A DNA stretch of 36,058 nucleotides from Pseudomonadota bacterium (GCA_021799355.1 JAJZAQ010000028.1:1-36058); one strand, 5' to 3'; counted from the stretch's first letter, positions 14,612-25,117 are shown. Notes: generated from the sequence alone by a model not told the origin. A program made the numbers and translations.

Positions 14612-15588
14612 GGGCTGCGCGAAGTGTCGATGGCGTGTTGCAACGCCGCCGCCACACCGCCGAGGGCGGCGTGCGGCTGGTCGATGACAAAGACCGGAAT
14701 GCGCGCCAGATACGCGGAAAACCGGCCCTTGTCCTCGAACCGCCGGCGGAACCCCGAGCGCACGAACAGCGCGCCCAGCCTGGGGACGATGCCGCCGCCG
14801 AGATAAATCCCGCCGCGCGCGCCGAGCGTCAGCGCCAGATTGGCCGCGACCGTGCCCAGCAACAGGCAAAAGCGCTCGACTGCCTGGACGCAGCGGGCGT
14901 CGGTGCCCTGCAGCGCCCGCGCGGTGATGTCCGCGGGTGACAGCGCCGGCGATGGCGGCGCACCGAGCCACTCGTGCAGGAGTTGCAGCCCCGCGCCGCT
15001 GAGCAGGCGCTCGGCCGACACATGGCCATGACGCGCATGAGCAAACTCCCACAGGGCGACTTCCTGCCCGTCGGCCGGAGAAAAGCTCACGTGCCCGCCT
15101 TCTCCAGCCAGTGGCACGGCCGCGCCGCCGGGAACGGGGATCAGCGCCGACACCCCCAGACCGGTGCCCGGGCCAAGGACGCCGGCAGGAGCCGACGGCA
15201 CCGCCGTCTGCCCACCGATCTGTCGCAGCCCATCGGGCGGTAGCGTCGGCAGCGCCAGCGCCAGCGCGGTGAAATCGTTGAGCACGTGCAGCAGCGTCCA
15301 GCCGAAGTCCCGGCGCAGCGCGTCGCGGGAGAATTCCCAGGGGTGGTTGGTCAGCCGCACGCGGTCGCCATCGACCGCGGTGGCCACGGCCAGGGCTGCA
15401 TAACGCACCGTCGGCGCGCCCCAGCCGGCCAGCACGTGGCGCAGCGCGTCCGCCACGGTCGGGTAATCGGCGCACGACAGCACCCGCGCCGCGCCGATGC
15501 CCTGCGCCGTCTGCAGCGCAAAGCGGGCGTGCGTGCCGCCGATGTCGGCGAGCAGACGCGGAAACGTCTCAGGCGGTCCAAAACGCAT
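14608..15588 (-). CDS. glk: Glucokinase
   Basis: This enzyme phosphorylates glucose with ATP to glucose 6-phosphate. The 326-residue product belongs to the bacterial glucokinase group: phosphate-binding LLADIGGTHARFAL at the N-terminus, catalytic Asp in LHVLNDFTALALALP, LGPGTGLGVSALIPV, and GEGGHVSFSP with the conserved Glu/His. The ATG at 15588 starts the family sequence directly and overlaps the end of pgl by 20 bases. A TTG ten codons upstream would extend the overlap to 50 bases and is less likely. Its position between pgl and malQ suggests it handles glucose released by MalQ and GlgX. Confidence 0.95.
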   Translation of the reverse strand: MRFGPPETFPRLLADIGGTHARFALQTAQGIGAARVLSCADYPTVADALRHVLAGWGAPTVRYAALAVATAVDGDRVRLTNHPWEFSRDALRRDFGWTLLHVLNDFTALALALPTLPPDGLRQIGGQTAVPSAPAGVLGPGTGLGVSALIPVPGGAAVPLAGEGGHVSFSPADGQEVALWEFAHARHGHVSAERLLSGAGLQLLHEWLGAPPSPALSPADITARALQGTDARCVQAVERFCLLLGTVAANLALTLGARGGIYLGGGIVPRLGALFVRSGFRRRFEDKGRFSAYLARIPVFVIDQPHAALGGVAAALQHAIDTSRSP

Positions 15589-16258
15589 CGAACGGTACCC
15601 GGGTTTGCTGAATGACAAAGCTGATGGGCCATTGTGCCCGCGGCGGCGGCTCGCTGGCCTGCTCGAATACCGTGCGCTTGGCGTGCCCGGCGATCGACAG
15701 CAGCAGGCGGCGCGCCTGCAGGATTGCCGCCAGGCTCAGGCTGATGCGCGGATACGGTGCCGCCGGTGGGGAAATGAGCACATACGCGTCGGCACAGCCC
15801 GGGTCGAGCGCGGCAGGCAACCCGGCGGCGCCGGGAAACAGCGACGCCGTATGGCCGTCCTCGCCCATGCCGAGCACGATGACGCTGGGCGGTTGCGCCA
15901 GCGCCCGCCACTGCGCCGCAGCGCGCACGGCGCAGCGCTGCGGATCAGCCGGGTCTTCGACCAGGGGAAGAAAGCGTGCCGACGCTGCCGCGCCGCGCAG
16001 CATATGCGCGCGCACCAGCGCGGCGTTGCTGTCGGCATGGTCGGCAGGCACGACGCGCTCATCGGCCAGTGTCACGGTCACCCGCGACCAGTCCAGCGGC
16101 GCAGCGGCGAGCGCGTCGAACAGCGTCGCCGGCGAGCGTCCGCCGGAGACGACGAGCAGGGCATGGCCGTCTGCCGCCAGGTCGGCGCGCAGCGCGGCGC
16201 AGACGGCGTCGCACAGCCGGTCGGTCTGCTCCTGCGCACTGGCACAGACGTGCAACAC
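15569..16258 (-). CDS. pgl: 6-phosphogluconolactonase
   Basis: Pgl hydrolyses 6-phosphogluconolactone, the Zwf product, to 6-phosphogluconate. The 229-residue protein is of the DevB/SOL type, with VVSGGRSPATLFDALA near residue 38, LADERVVPADHADSN, and VLGMGEDGHTASLFPG with the catalytic Asp-Gly-His region. The start is GTG at 16258, three bases after the zwf stop. A GAGGAG ribosome site lies 9 bases upstream inside the zwf 3' end and supports this choice. Zwf and Pgl together supply substrate to Edd, encoded divergently. Confidence 0.94.
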   Translation of the reverse strand: MLHVCASAQEQTDRLCDAVCAALRADLAADGHALLVVSGGRSPATLFDALAAAPLDWSRVTVTLADERVVPADHADSNAALVRAHMLRGAAASARFLPLVEDPADPQRCAVRAAAQWRALAQPPSVIVLGMGEDGHTASLFPGAAGLPAALDPGCADAYVLISPPAAPYPRISLSLAAILQARRLLLSIAGHAKRTVFEQASEPPPRAQWPISFVIQQTRVPFDAFWTA

Positions 16259-16261
16259 GGC

Positions 16262-17761
16262 TCAGATCTCCTCGTGCCACGCAGCGCCGTCGCGTGACAG
16301 CAGGGCGCTGGACGCCGCCGGCCCCCAGGTGCCCGCGGTGTACGGTTTGGGCGCTTCGCCGCTGCGCCGCCAGCATTCGAGGATGGGTTCGACCCAGCGC
16401 CACGCGGCGTCGAGCTCGTCACGGCGCATGAACAGGCCGAGTTCGCCGCGGATGACGTCGAGCAGCAGGCGCTCATAGGCGTCGGCGCGGCGTTTGCGCG
16501 CGGTGGCCTCGACGTCCAGGTCGAGCTGGGTCGGATGCAGCCGCATGCCGTCGCCAGGCTCCTTGGACAGGAAATGCAGGCTGATGCTTTCTTCCGGCTG
16601 CAGGCGGATGACCAGGCGGTTGGCTCCCTGCAGCCCGGCGGGGCCACCGAACAGCGACAGCGGCACCGCGCGGAAACTGATGACGATTTCCGCCAGCCGT
16701 TCCGGCATGCGCTTGCCCGTGCGCAAAAAAAACGGCACACCGGCCCAGCGCCAGTTGATGATCTCGGCCTTGAGCGCGACGAAGGTTTCGGTGCGGCTGT
16801 CAGCGGCGATGTCGGCCTCCTGCAGATAGCCGATCACCGGCTTGCCATCGACGGCACCGGCGCGATACTGGCCGCGCACGGTTTTGGCCGCGACGTCGGC
16901 TTCGGCAAACGGCCTGAGCGCCTTGAGCACCTTGAGTTTTTCGTCGCGGATGGCGTCGGCCTGCAGACTGGCCGGCGGCTCCATCGCCACCATGCACAGC
17001 AGTTGCAGCAAATGGTTTTGCACCATGTCGCGCAGCGCGCCGGTCTTGTCGTAAAACTCGCCGCGGCCTTCGACGCCGATGTCCTCGGCAATGGTGATCT
17101 GCACGTTGTCCACCCACTCGCGGCGCCACAGCGGCTCGAACAGCACGTTGCCGAAACGGATGGCCATGAGGTTCTGCACCGACTCCTTGCCGAGGTAATG
17201 GTCGATGCGGTAGAGCTGGCTTTCGGCAAACGAGCGGGCAACGGCGGCGTTGATGCTCTCGGACGACTCCACGTCGTGACCGAGGGGTTTTTCCAGCACC
17301 ACACGCACCCCGGGGTGGTTCAGGCCGACACGGGCGAGCTGGGTGCAGATCGGCTCGAACAGCGACGGCGCGGTGGCGAGGTAGCACACCGTGACGCGCG
17401 ACGCCGTGGTGCCCAGCAGCGCCGCCAGGGCGTCGAAGTCCGCCGCCTGGCTGGCGTCGAGTTTGAGGTAGGTCAGACGGGCGGCAAACCCGGCCCACTG
17501 CGGGCTGCTGAAATCGGCCTTGAGGTGCGGGCCGGATTCGGCCTGCACTTGCGCCAGATAGTCTTCGGTGCGCCAGTCGCGCCGTCCCAGCGCGACGATG
17601 CGCCCCTGCGGGTGCAGGCTGCCGGCGACATGCGCCTGGAACAGCGCGGGCAGCAGCTTGCGCATCGCCAGGTCACCGGTGCCGCCGAACAGCACCATGT
17701 CGAACGCAGGGGTAGGGGACGCATCGGCCGAAGCACGGGAGGGGACAGACGTGATGGACAT
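16262..17761 (-). CDS. zwf: Glucose-6-phosphate 1-dehydrogenase
   Basis: Zwf oxidises glucose 6-phosphate to 6-phosphogluconolactone with NADP+ (or NAD+), opening the Entner-Doudoroff and pentose phosphate routes. From the ATG at 17761 the product is 499 residues. It has the dinucleotide fold VLFGGTGDLAMRKLLPALF, VVLEKPLGHD, and the substrate-site motif YRIDHYLGKESVQNL with catalytic His and Lys. A further in-frame ATG lies at 17785; neither has a strong ribosome site and the first ~20 residues look non-conserved, so the start is uncertain by a few codons. It is the first gene of the minus-strand operon and faces edd across 193 bases. Confidence 0.96.
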   Translation of the reverse strand: MSITSVPSRASADASPTPAFDMVLFGGTGDLAMRKLLPALFQAHVAGSLHPQGRIVALGRRDWRTEDYLAQVQAESGPHLKADFSSPQWAGFAARLTYLKLDASQAADFDALAALLGTTASRVTVCYLATAPSLFEPICTQLARVGLNHPGVRVVLEKPLGHDVESSESINAAVARSFAESQLYRIDHYLGKESVQNLMAIRFGNVLFEPLWRREWVDNVQITIAEDIGVEGRGEFYDKTGALRDMVQNHLLQLLCMVAMEPPASLQADAIRDEKLKVLKALRPFAEADVAAKTVRGQYRAGAVDGKPVIGYLQEADIAADSRTETFVALKAEIINWRWAGVPFFLRTGKRMPERLAEIVISFRAVPLSLFGGPAGLQGANRLVIRLQPEESISLHFLSKEPGDGMRLHPTQLDLDVEATARKRRADAYERLLLDVIRGELGLFMRRDELDAAWRWVEPILECWRRSGEAPKPYTAGTWGPAASSALLSRDGAAWHEEI

Positions 17762-17954
17762 GGTTCGAGTGTAAGGAGACGGCATCGCGGCTGCATGGCG
17801 CCGTGTGTCGCAATGTTCGGAAATTGATGGAAATCACAAATCATTCTGAAGTCGCGCTGCGATTTGGCGCAACGGTATGAAAGTTGCGTGACATGATGGT
17901 GATGTTGCTCGCGAAGCAATATCCTTGCCGCATGTCCCGCCCCGCCGAGTTGCC
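17762..17954. promoter_or_regulatory. Divergent zwf/edd control region
   Basis: These 193 bases must hold the promoters of both the minus-strand zwf-to-pgi operon and edd-eda. The stretch from 17815 to 17920 is clearly more AT-rich than the surrounding genes. A perfect short inverted repeat, TTGCT-N5-AGCAA, lies at 17905-17919, about 35 bases before the edd start, a plausible operator position. I see no match to the pseudomonad HexR palindrome and cannot place -35/-10 boxes with confidence. Confidence 0.5.
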
Positions 17955-19838
17955 ATGACGTCCTCCGCCTCCCGCCTGCACCCCGTCATCGACGCCGTGA
18001 CGCAGCGCATCGTCGCGCGCAGCCAGCCGCGCCGCAGCGCGTATCTGCAGCGTGTGCGCGCTGCACGCGGCACCAAGGTGCAGCGCAGCCAGTTGTCATG
18101 CACCAATCTGGCGCATGCGATTGCCGCCGCGCCGGACACGGCCAAGATCTGGCTGCAGCAGACCGCGCCGCAGTCGCGCCCCAATCTGGCGATCGTGTCG
18201 GCGTACAACGACATGCTGTCGGCACACCAGCCGCTGGGCGCCTTCCCGCCGTGGATCAAGGAGGCGGCGCTGGCCGCCGGCGCGACGGCGCAGTTCGCCG
18301 GCGGCGTGCCGGCGATGTGCGATGGCGTGACGCAGGGGCAGGCGGGAATGGAGCTGTCCCTGTTTTCTCGCGATGTCATCGCCATGGCCGCGGCAGTGGC
18401 GCTCAGCCACCAGATGTTCGATGCCGCGCTGTACCTCGGGGTGTGCGACAAAATCGTTCCCGGACTGCTCATCGCGGCGTTGACCTTCGGTCACCTGCCG
18501 GGGATTTTCGTTCCCGCAGGGCCGATGACCAGCGGCATGGCCAACGACGAAAAGGCGCGCATCCGCGCGCTCTACACCGAAGGCAAGGTAGGGCGCGAGC
18601 AGCTGCTCGCCGCGGAAATGCAGTCGTACCACGGCCCCGGCACGTGCACTTTTTACGGCACGGCCAACTCCAATCAGATGTTGATGGAAATCATGGGCCT
18701 GCACCTGCCGGGCGCTGCCTTCGTCCACCCCGGCACGCCGCTGCGCGAGGCGCTGACCCGCGCCGCCGCCACCCGCGCCGTGGCCATCAGCGCCGAAGGG
18801 CCGGAGTACACGCCGGTGGGTGAACTGGTCGACGAGCGCACCATCGTCAACGGTATCGTCGGGCTGTTGTGTACCGGCGGATCGACCAACCACACCATCC
18901 ACCTCGTGGCCATCGCCCGCGCCGCGGGGATCGACATCGACTGGACCGATTTCGACGACATCTCCAAGGTCGTGCCCACGCTCACCCGCCTGTACCCCAA
19001 CGGCGCGGCCGACGTCAACCAGTTCCAGGCCGCAGGCGGCATGGCCTTCGTCATCCGCGAGCTGCTCGCCGCCGGGCTGGTGCACGCCGACGTGCAGACG
19101 GTTGCCGGGCCGGGGCTTGCGCGCTACACCCGGCAGCCGGTGCTCGACGGAGCAGAGCTGGTCTGGCGCGACGCCGCCGCCGAGTCGCTCGATCTGGACA
19201 TCCTGCGTCCGCTGAGCGCACCGTTCGCCCCCGACGGCGGGCTGAAACTCCTGCGTGGCAACCTTGGACGCGGCATTATCAAGATTTCGGCGGTCAAGCC
19301 GGAGCACCGCGTGGTCAGCGCGCCTGCCGTGGTGTTCGACGATCAGGACGATTTGCTTGCGGCGTTCAAGCGCGGCGAACTCGACCGCGACTTCATCGCC
19401 GTCATCCGCTTCCAGGGGCCTGCGGCCAACGGCATGCCCGAGTTGCACAAACTCATGCCCGCGTTGGGCGTGCTGCAGGACCGCGGCTTCAAGGTCGGCC
19501 TGGTGACCGACGGGCGCATGTCCGGCGCGTCGGGCAAGGTGCCGTCGGCGATCCACATGACACCGGAGGCAGCGCACGGCGGACCGCTGGCGAAGGTGCG
19601 CGACGGCGACCGCATCGTCCTGGATGGCAACACCGGGCAGGTCAACGCCGATGTGCCGGCTGAGGAGTGGCAGTCGCGGCCAGTGCAGCGCATCGACCTG
19701 CGGCGGCATCAGTACGGCGTCGGCCGCGAGTTGTTCGGCGCCTTCCGTCAGCATGTCGGCGGTGCCGAACAGGGAGCGATGAGCTTCGGCCATCCCGATT
19801 GGATGGGATCGACGGCATGGACGGGAGACGAGCCATGA
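17955..19838 (+). CDS. edd: Phosphogluconate dehydratase
   Basis: Edd dehydrates 6-phosphogluconate to 2-keto-3-deoxy-6-phosphogluconate (KDPG), the first step specific to the Entner-Doudoroff pathway. The 627-residue product is a typical IlvD/Edd family member. Fe-S cysteine regions are [23 protein letters not shown] and [10 protein letters not shown], and the C-terminal domain has [18 protein letters not shown]. The ATG at 17955 starts a usual N-terminus; a TTG ten codons upstream is open but not needed. The stop overlaps the eda start as ATGA, so the two pathway enzymes are coupled. The divergent zwf and pgl make its substrate. Confidence 0.97.
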   Translation: MTSSASRLHPVIDAVTQRIVARSQPRRSAYLQRVRAARGTKVQRSQLSCTNLAHAIAAAPDTAKIWLQQTAPQSRPNLAIVSAYNDMLSAHQPLGAFPPWIKEAALAAGATAQFAGGVPAMCDGVTQGQAGMELSLFSRDVIAMAAAVALSHQMFDAALYLGVCDKIVPGLLIAALTFGHLPGIFVPAGPMTSGMANDEKARIRALYTEGKVGREQLLAAEMQSYHGPGTCTFYGTANSNQMLMEIMGLHLPGAAFVHPGTPLREALTRAAATRAVAISAEGPEYTPVGELVDERTIVNGIVGLLCTGGSTNHTIHLVAIARAAGIDIDWTDFDDISKVVPTLTRLYPNGAADVNQFQAAGGMAFVIRELLAAGLVHADVQTVAGPGLARYTRQPVLDGAELVWRDAAAESLDLDILRPLSAPFAPDGGLKLLRGNLGRGIIKISAVKPEHRVVSAPAVVFDDQDDLLAAFKRGELDRDFIAVIRFQGPAANGMPELHKLMPALGVLQDRGFKVGLVTDGRMSGASGKVPSAIHMTPEAAHGGPLAKVRDGDRIVLDGNTGQVNADVPAEEWQSRPVQRIDLRRHQYGVGRELFGAFRQHVGGAEQGAMSFGHPDWMGSTAWTGDEP

Positions 19839-20464
19839 GTGGGGTGGGGCTGACCGCCGTCGAGGTCTTGCGCCGCGGGCCGGTCCTGCCGGTCATCGTC
19901 ATCGCCGATGCCGGCCTGGCCGTCGATCTGGCGCAGGCCCTGCTCGCCGGCGGTATGCGCACGCTCGAAGTGACGCTGCGCACTCCCGCGGCGCTGCAGG
20001 CGATCCGCCGCATCCGCGATGCGCTGCCGCAGATCTGCGTCGGCGCCGGCACCGTGCTCGACGCCGACGACTGGCAGCGCGCGCAGGACGCCGGCGCACA
20101 GTTTGGCGTCAGCCCCGGCGCGACGCCGCCATTGCTCCGTGCCGCCGCCGGCCAGACGTTCATTCCGGGCGTGTCCACGGTGAGCGAGGCGATGATGGCG
20201 CGCGACGCCGGCTTCACGGCGCTGAAGCTGTTTCCCGCCGAAGCCGTCGGCGGCCGGGCGTTGCTCAGGTCGCTGTACGGCCCTTTACCGCAATTGGTGT
20301 TCTGCCCGACGGGCGGAATCAGCCCGGCCAACGCCGCAGAGTATCTGGCGCTACCCAACGTGGCCTGTGTCGGTGGTTCCTGGCTGGTGCCCGAAGCGGC
20401 GCTGATGGCGCAAGACTGGGCAACGATCCACACCCTGGCGCAGCAGGCTGCGGCGCTGCGCTGA
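19835..20464 (+). CDS. eda: KDPG aldolase (2-dehydro-3-deoxy-phosphogluconate)
   Basis: Eda splits KDPG into pyruvate and glyceraldehyde 3-phosphate. The 209-residue product is a class I aldolase with the full set of landmarks: [23 protein letters not shown] with the catalytic Glu, [10 protein letters not shown], and the Schiff-base Lys in [12 protein letters not shown], followed by FCPTGGIS. The ATG at 19835 overlaps the edd TGA. Earlier in-frame starts lie inside edd and are not credible. No gene follows on the same strand; efp converges on it. Confidence 0.97.
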   Translation: MSGVGLTAVEVLRRGPVLPVIVIADAGLAVDLAQALLAGGMRTLEVTLRTPAALQAIRRIRDALPQICVGAGTVLDADDWQRAQDAGAQFGVSPGATPPLLRAAAGQTFIPGVSTVSEAMMARDAGFTALKLFPAEAVGGRALLRSLYGPLPQLVFCPTGGISPANAAEYLALPNVACVGGSWLVPEAALMAQDWATIHTLAQQAAALR

Positions 20465-20488
20465 CCGCCCAACGGAATTCCCGGGCAC

Positions 20489-20514
20489 AAAAAAGCCGCC
20501 GATAAGGGCGGCTT
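20489..20514 (-). terminator. Intrinsic terminator of efp
   Basis: AAGCCGCC and GGCGGCTT form a perfect 8-bp stem around a 6-base loop (20493-20500 with 20507-20514). On the minus strand the stem runs straight into six T residues (A run at 20489-20494 on the plus strand). This is a classic rho-independent terminator about 65 bases after the efp stop; it may also slow transcription from eda. Confidence 0.85.
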
Positions 20515-20578
20515 GCAGGCGGCGGGTCTGGCTGCCTGCGCGGCGGCTACCACGCCAGCACGCCAGCGTCGGCCGGGA

Positions 20579-21133
20579 TTACACCCGGCTGCGGTATTCG
20601 CCCGTGCGGGTGTCGATTTCGATTTTGTCGCCGGTGGCGACGAAAATCGGCACGGGGACTTCAAAGCCGGTGGCCAGCCGCGCGGGTTTGAGCACCTTGC
20701 CCGAGGTGTCGCCCTTGATCGCCGGTTCGGTGTAGACGACCTCGCGCACCACGGTGGTCGGCATTTCGACCGAAATCGCCTTGCCGTCATAGAACACCAC
20801 CTCGACGGCCATGCCGTCTTCGAGGTAGTTCAGGCTGTCGCCCATATTGTCTTTTTCGACCTCGTACTGGTTGTAGTCGGCATCCATGAACACGTACATG
20901 GGGTCGGCAAAGTACGAATAGGTGCATTCCTTGCGGTCGAGGGTGACGGCGTCGATTTTGTCGTCTGCCTTGTACACCACTTCGGTGCCGCCGCTGGTCA
21001 GCAGGTTTTTCAGTTTCATTTTGACCGTGGCGGCATTGCGGCCCCCACGGCTGTATTCGGTTTTTTGCACCACCATCGGGTTGTCACCCACCATGATGAC
21101 GTTACCGGCGCGAATTTCTTGAGCGAGCTTCAT
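20579..21133 (-). CDS. efp: Elongation factor P (EF-P)
   Basis: EF-P binds near the ribosomal E site and relieves stalling at consecutive prolines. The 184-residue product shows the three beta-barrel KOW/OB arrangement, starting [15 protein letters not shown]. The modified loop reads [11 protein letters not shown] and places an arginine at exactly position 32, the residue rhamnosylated by EarP in the Arg-type EF-P group rather than the Lys34 of the EpmA group. The C-terminus has [16 protein letters not shown] and [20 protein letters not shown]. It lies 42 bases after earP on the same strand and ends before a clear terminator. Confidence 0.97.
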   Translation of the reverse strand: MKLAQEIRAGNVIMVGDNPMVVQKTEYSRGGRNAATVKMKLKNLLTSGGTEVVYKADDKIDAVTLDRKECTYSYFADPMYVFMDADYNQYEVEKDNMGDSLNYLEDGMAVEVVFYDGKAISVEMPTTVVREVVYTEPAIKGDTSGKVLKPARLATGFEVPVPIFVATGDKIEIDTRTGEYRSRV

Positions 21134-21175
21134 TGAATCGAGAGAAGTAAAGGAGGAATCCAGATCGTTGTGATT

Positions 21176-22345
21176 CTACCGGGTGGCCGTCAAACTGGGC
21201 CGGGTGTCGGCCAAATGGCGCACGTCGGCAACGAGCTGGCTGGCCAGGTCGGTGCGGCCTTGCAGGCGGCGGGCCCAGTGCTGCGCGTGACGCTGCAGCG
21301 CGGGCAAGCCGTCGACCCAATCGATCCACGCCGGCGACAGGTCCAGACCGCGGTTCCACGCCGTCCAGAAATGGATCACCGTGTCGCGCAGCGCGCTGTC
21401 GGTGCCGTCGAGGTAGCGGTCGAGGAACGCGTCGAGCTTGCGGTCATGCGCACTGTCTTCCTGCGGGTAGATGTGCCAGACGAACGGTTTGGCCGCCCAC
21501 TGCGCGCGCACGAACGAGTCCTCGCCGCGGACGATGCACACGTCCGCCGCCCACAGCAGCTCGTCGAAACGCTCCTGCGGCACATAGGGCAGGGCGTAGA
21601 GCGTCAGACTGCCGCGGCTGGTGATCTGTCCGATCTGCAACTGCATGTCCAGCCAGGCGTTGATCGCCGTCATCACCGGCCCCGGGCAGACCCACAGCGC
21701 CACCGGGCGCTCCGACGACGCCATGGTGTGCAGCCAGCCGTCGAGACGCTGCCGGGCGTAACTGAACAGCAGCACGGTCAGCGCGTGCTCCGGCGGCGGC
21801 GGCAGTCCGAGGGTGCGCATGGCGATGCGGCGTGCCGACGGCTGCATCTGCCAGTCGTCACGGCGCCGGATCAGATCGGCCTCGCGCAGCAATCCGCCGG
21901 TTTTGTCGGTGAACCCTGGAAAGTAAAAAAACTTCATCACTCCGCCGGGCTGCGGCGACGGCTTAAGGTGGTGCAGGTCGACCCAGGGTTCGGCGCTGAG
22001 ATGTTCGAGGTTGATCCACACCGGCTGCACCGGTGCCCTGGCGATCTGCGCGATGAAGGCGTCGGCCAGGCGGCAGCCGAACATCTCGATCACCACGTCT
22101 CCGGGGGTGGCCTGCTGCTGACTGGCCCAGGGCACAATCTGCACCCCGGCAAGGGTTTGTTGCGCCGCGCGCAGGTCGACCTGCGGGCAGATGTGGGCAA
22201 ACGCCTTGAAATCGTCGAGGAATAATCGCACCTGTTGCTGGTGCTCGGCGGCGAGTTGCCGCGCCAGACGCCAGCTCACGCCGATGTCGCCGAGATTGTC
22301 GACGACGTGGCAAAACACATCCCACCGCAATTGGACATTCATCAT
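21176..22345 (-). CDS. earP: EF-P arginine rhamnosyltransferase EarP
   Basis: EarP transfers rhamnose from dTDP-rhamnose to Arg32 of EF-P, an activating modification in many beta- and some gammaproteobacteria. The 389-residue product has the family N-terminus WDVFCHVVDNLGDIGVSWRL containing the essential aspartates, and later FYFPGFTDKTGGLLRE and VRGEDSFVRAQWAAKPFVWH with the nucleotide-sugar contacts. Two adjacent ATG codons start the gene (22345 and 22342). The first overlaps the ATG of the divergent glycosylase by two bases, so each promoter must lie within the other gene. Downstream efp encodes its protein substrate. Confidence 0.95.
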   Translation of the reverse strand: MMNVQLRWDVFCHVVDNLGDIGVSWRLARQLAAEHQQQVRLFLDDFKAFAHICPQVDLRAAQQTLAGVQIVPWASQQQATPGDVVIEMFGCRLADAFIAQIARAPVQPVWINLEHLSAEPWVDLHHLKPSPQPGGVMKFFYFPGFTDKTGGLLREADLIRRRDDWQMQPSARRIAMRTLGLPPPPEHALTVLLFSYARQRLDGWLHTMASSERPVALWVCPGPVMTAINAWLDMQLQIGQITSRGSLTLYALPYVPQERFDELLWAADVCIVRGEDSFVRAQWAAKPFVWHIYPQEDSAHDRKLDAFLDRYLDGTDSALRDTVIHFWTAWNRGLDLSPAWIDWVDGLPALQRHAQHWARRLQGRTDLASQLVADVRHLADTRPSLTATR

Positions 22346-23027
22346 GCTGCCGGGTGACGCCGCACCGACCTCCAGTTTTTTTTATGACGCGCAGTGTCGT
22401 TCGTGCCCGCGCCTGGCGGCATTTTTACACCAAGTCAAACAGGCGCATCCGCAGTTTGCCTGCGCGCCGGTGCCGCCATTCGGCCCGCTGGATGCGCCGC
22501 TGCTCATCGCCGGCCTGGCCCCCGGTCTCAAGGGGGCGAATGCCTCCGGCAGGGCATTCACCGGAGACGGCGCCGGCCCCTTGCTCTACGGCACGCTCAG
22601 CGCACTGGGACTGGCGTGGCGGCCCGAACCGGTGCGCATCGACGATGCCCCGGACACGCTGCACCGCGACGATGGCCTGCAACTGCGCGGCTGCCGCATC
22701 AGCAACGCGGTCAAATGCCTGCCGCCGCAAAACAAGCCGCTGCCTGCCGAAATCCGCGAGTGCAACCGTTACCTCGCGGCGGAGATCGCGGCCATGCCGC
22801 GGTTGCGCGTCATCGTCGCGCTGGGCAGGGTGGCGCACGACGCCGTCCTGCTCGCCCTCGGCCGGCGCCCCGGCGCCGCGCGCTTCGCCCACGCCGCCGA
22901 GCACCAGATCGGCGCCTACACCCTCATCGACAGCTATCACTGCAGCCGCTACAACCAGAACACGGGGCGCCTGACCGCCCCGATGTTTCGCGCCGTGTTC
23001 GAGCGCGCCCTGCAACGTTGCGCCTGA
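22344..23027 (+). CDS. Uracil-DNA glycosylase, family 5 (UdgB-like)
   Basis: This DNA-repair glycosylase removes uracil and possibly other deaminated bases. The 227-residue product has the 4Fe-4S cysteines of families 4 and 5: Cys18-X2-Cys21, [12 protein letters not shown] and RECNRYL. Motif A reads [19 protein letters not shown], the family 5 form, which lacks the Asp/Asn/Glu used in families 1 and 4. The C-terminal motif is [16 protein letters not shown], with Cys where the family usually has Pro. The ATG at 22344 is chosen; upstream frame lies in earP. It is 5 bases before uvrC, and the two form a repair operon. An eight-T run covers codons 12-14. Confidence 0.9.
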   Translation: MLPGDAAPTSSFFYDAQCRSCPRLAAFLHQVKQAHPQFACAPVPPFGPLDAPLLIAGLAPGLKGANASGRAFTGDGAGPLLYGTLSALGLAWRPEPVRIDDAPDTLHRDDGLQLRGCRISNAVKCLPPQNKPLPAEIRECNRYLAAEIAAMPRLRVIVALGRVAHDAVLLALGRRPGAARFAHAAEHQIGAYTLIDSYHCSRYNQNTGRLTAPMFRAVFERALQRCA

Positions 23028-23032
23028 CGACC

Positions 23033-24988
23033 ATGTCCACGTCACAACCGTCCGACGCCGGACCCAGCGCCGCATTGCTCGCCCAGGTGGCCGCGCTGCC
23101 GCACCTGCCCGGGGTCTACCGCTACTACGCCGCCGACGGCACGCTGCTGTATGTCGGCAAGGCGCGTGACTTGCGCAAGCGGGTGAGCAGCTACTTCCAG
23201 AAAGACCACGGCGGCACCCGCATCGGCCTGATGGTCTCGCGCATCGCCCGCCTCGACACGACCGTCACGCGCACCGAAGCCGAAGCGCTGCTGCTCGAAA
23301 ACAACCTGATCAAGACCCAGCAGCCGCGCTACAACATCCTGTTTCGTGACGACAAGTCGTATCCCTATTTGCAGATCACCACGGCGCACCCGTTTCCGCG
23401 GGTGGCGTATTACCGCGGCGCCACCGATCGCAGGCAACAGTATTTCGGCCCGTACCCGAATGCCTGGTCGGTCAAGGAAAGCATCGCCGTGCTGCAAAAG
23501 GTGTTCCGGCTGCGCACCTGCGAAGACACGGTGTTCGTCAACCGCAGCCGACCCTGTCTGCTGCATCAGATCCATCGCTGCACCGCGCCCTGCGTCGGCG
23601 CGATCAGCCGGGAAGACTACGCCCGCGACGTCGATCATGCCGTGCGTTTTCTGCGTGGCGATCACGCCGTGGTCATGGGCGAACTGCAGGTGCAGATGCA
23701 GTCGCTGTCCGACGCGCTGCGTTTCGAGGAAGCCGCAGTCCTGCGCGATCAGATCGCCGCGCTGTCGGCGGTGCTGCAGCAGCAGAGCATGGAGGTGGGA
23801 AGCAGCGAAGACGCCGACATTCTCGCCGTGGCTCTGGGCGGCGGGCGCGCCTGCGTCAACCTGGCGATGGTGCGCGGTGGCCGTCATCTCGGCGACCGGG
23901 CGTATTTTCCCAGCCAGGTGCAGAACGCGCTCGAACTGGTGCAGGACGATGCGGCCGACGATCAGCCACCGCGCAGCGCTGCGCAGAACGTGCTGCAGGC
24001 ATTCATTGCGCAGCATTACCTGCAGATGGCACCGCCGCCCGTACTCATCTGCGCCGAGGCGATCGACGCCGATCTGCTCGATGCGCTGGCCGAACACGCC
24101 GGGCGCCGCCTGCAGCACATCACCCAGCCGCGGGGTCAACGCCGGGACTGGCTGGACATGGCGCGCAACGGTGCGCACATCGCGCTGGCGCGGCTGTTGG
24201 CCGAAGAGGGCGTGCAACGCGAACGCAGCCTGGCGCTGGCCCAGACTCTGGGCCTGGACGCCGAACAGGCCGAGCACCTGCGGGTGGAATGTTTCGACGT
24301 CAGTCACACCGCGGGCGAGGCCACGCAGGCCTCTTGCGTGGTGTACGCCGATCACGCCATGCAGCCGGCGCAATACCGGCGTTACCGCATCCAGAACATC
24401 ACGCCGGGGGACGATTACGCCGCCATGCGTCAGGTGCTGATGCGGCGTTACCAACGGGTGGCCGAAGCCCGCCACCCCGACGTCATCGACCATCTGGCGG
24501 CGGAACACGCCGCCGAAGCGACGGCCACCGCCACGGCACGCCTGCCCGATGTCGTGCTGGTCGATGGCGGGCGCGGGCAGGTGGCGATGGCGCGCGAGGT
24601 GTTCACCGAACTCGGCCTGGACATCGGCGTGATCGTCGGCGTGGAAAAAGGCGCCGGGCGCAAGGTCGGCCTGGAGGAACTGGTTTTCGCCGATGGCCGC
24701 CCCAAGGTCACGCTGCCTGCCGACAGCGCCGCATTGATGCTGGTGGCGCAGATCCGCGACGAGGCGCACCGTTTTGCCATCACCGGCATGCGTGCGGCAC
24801 GCGCCAGAGTGCGCACCGGCGGCTCACGGCTGGAGGACATCGCCGGCATCGGCCCGAAACGCCGCGCCAGGCTGCTGGCGCGGTTCGGTGGCATCCGCGG
24901 AGTGGAAGCCGCCAGTGAAGACGAACTGATGACCGTCGAGGGCATTTCGCGCGAGCTCGCCCGCGCCATTTACGCCGCGCTGCACTGA
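23033..24988 (+). CDS. uvrC: Excinuclease ABC subunit C
   Basis: UvrC makes both incisions around lesions marked by UvrAB in nucleotide excision repair. The 651-residue product has the domains in order: an N-terminal GIY-YIG nuclease ([19 protein letters not shown], residues ~25-45), a cysteine-rich stretch ([13 protein letters not shown]), a UVR motif ([15 protein letters not shown], ~residue 235), a C-terminal RNase H-like nuclease ([11 protein letters not shown] and [10 protein letters not shown] with catalytic Asp) and a helix-hairpin-helix pair ([13 protein letters not shown] and [12 protein letters not shown]). The start ATG at 23033 gives the usual N-terminus; the longer open frame is a shadow. 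pgsA, a common next gene, is found 8.4 kb further on. Confidence 0.97.
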   Translation: MSTSQPSDAGPSAALLAQVAALPHLPGVYRYYAADGTLLYVGKARDLRKRVSSYFQKDHGGTRIGLMVSRIARLDTTVTRTEAEALLLENNLIKTQQPRYNILFRDDKSYPYLQITTAHPFPRVAYYRGATDRRQQYFGPYPNAWSVKESIAVLQKVFRLRTCEDTVFVNRSRPCLLHQIHRCTAPCVGAISREDYARDVDHAVRFLRGDHAVVMGELQVQMQSLSDALRFEEAAVLRDQIAALSAVLQQQSMEVGSSEDADILAVALGGGRACVNLAMVRGGRHLGDRAYFPSQVQNALELVQDDAADDQPPRSAAQNVLQAFIAQHYLQMAPPPVLICAEAIDADLLDALAEHAGRRLQHITQPRGQRRDWLDMARNGAHIALARLLAEEGVQRERSLALAQTLGLDAEQAEHLRVECFDVSHTAGEATQASCVVYADHAMQPAQYRRYRIQNITPGDDYAAMRQVLMRRYQRVAEARHPDVIDHLAAEHAAEATATATARLPDVVLVDGGRGQVAMAREVFTELGLDIGVIVGVEKGAGRKVGLEELVFADGRPKVTLPADSAALMLVAQIRDEAHRFAITGMRAARARVRTGGSRLEDIAGIGPKRRARLLARFGGIRGVEAASEDELMTVEGISRELARAIYAALH

Positions 24989-25117
24989 CCTGCCGCAGCC
25001 GCGCTCGCCCCGGGCCGGATGCTGGCCCTGCTGACCGGCGCGGCGGAGGGCACGGGCCTTGCCACCCGGCGGGCTGCGCGTCGACAGCGGGACAAGCGAC
25101 AGATTGAGCGCGGTTCT

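Noticed and set aside
14612-15475. Open frame extending malQ by nearly 290 codons.
   Set aside because: This is a shadow of glk; malQ starts at the ATGA overlap at 14611.
22376-22383. Run of eight T residues in the glycosylase gene near codons 12-14, a possible slippage or phase-variation site.
   Set aside because: The run is short, the frame is normal as given, and no sign of selected switching is visible.
22394-23032. Long open frame joined to uvrC on its 5' side, suggesting a fusion.
   Set aside because: It is out-of-frame translation of the glycosylase gene; UvrC begins at 23033 with its usual sequence.
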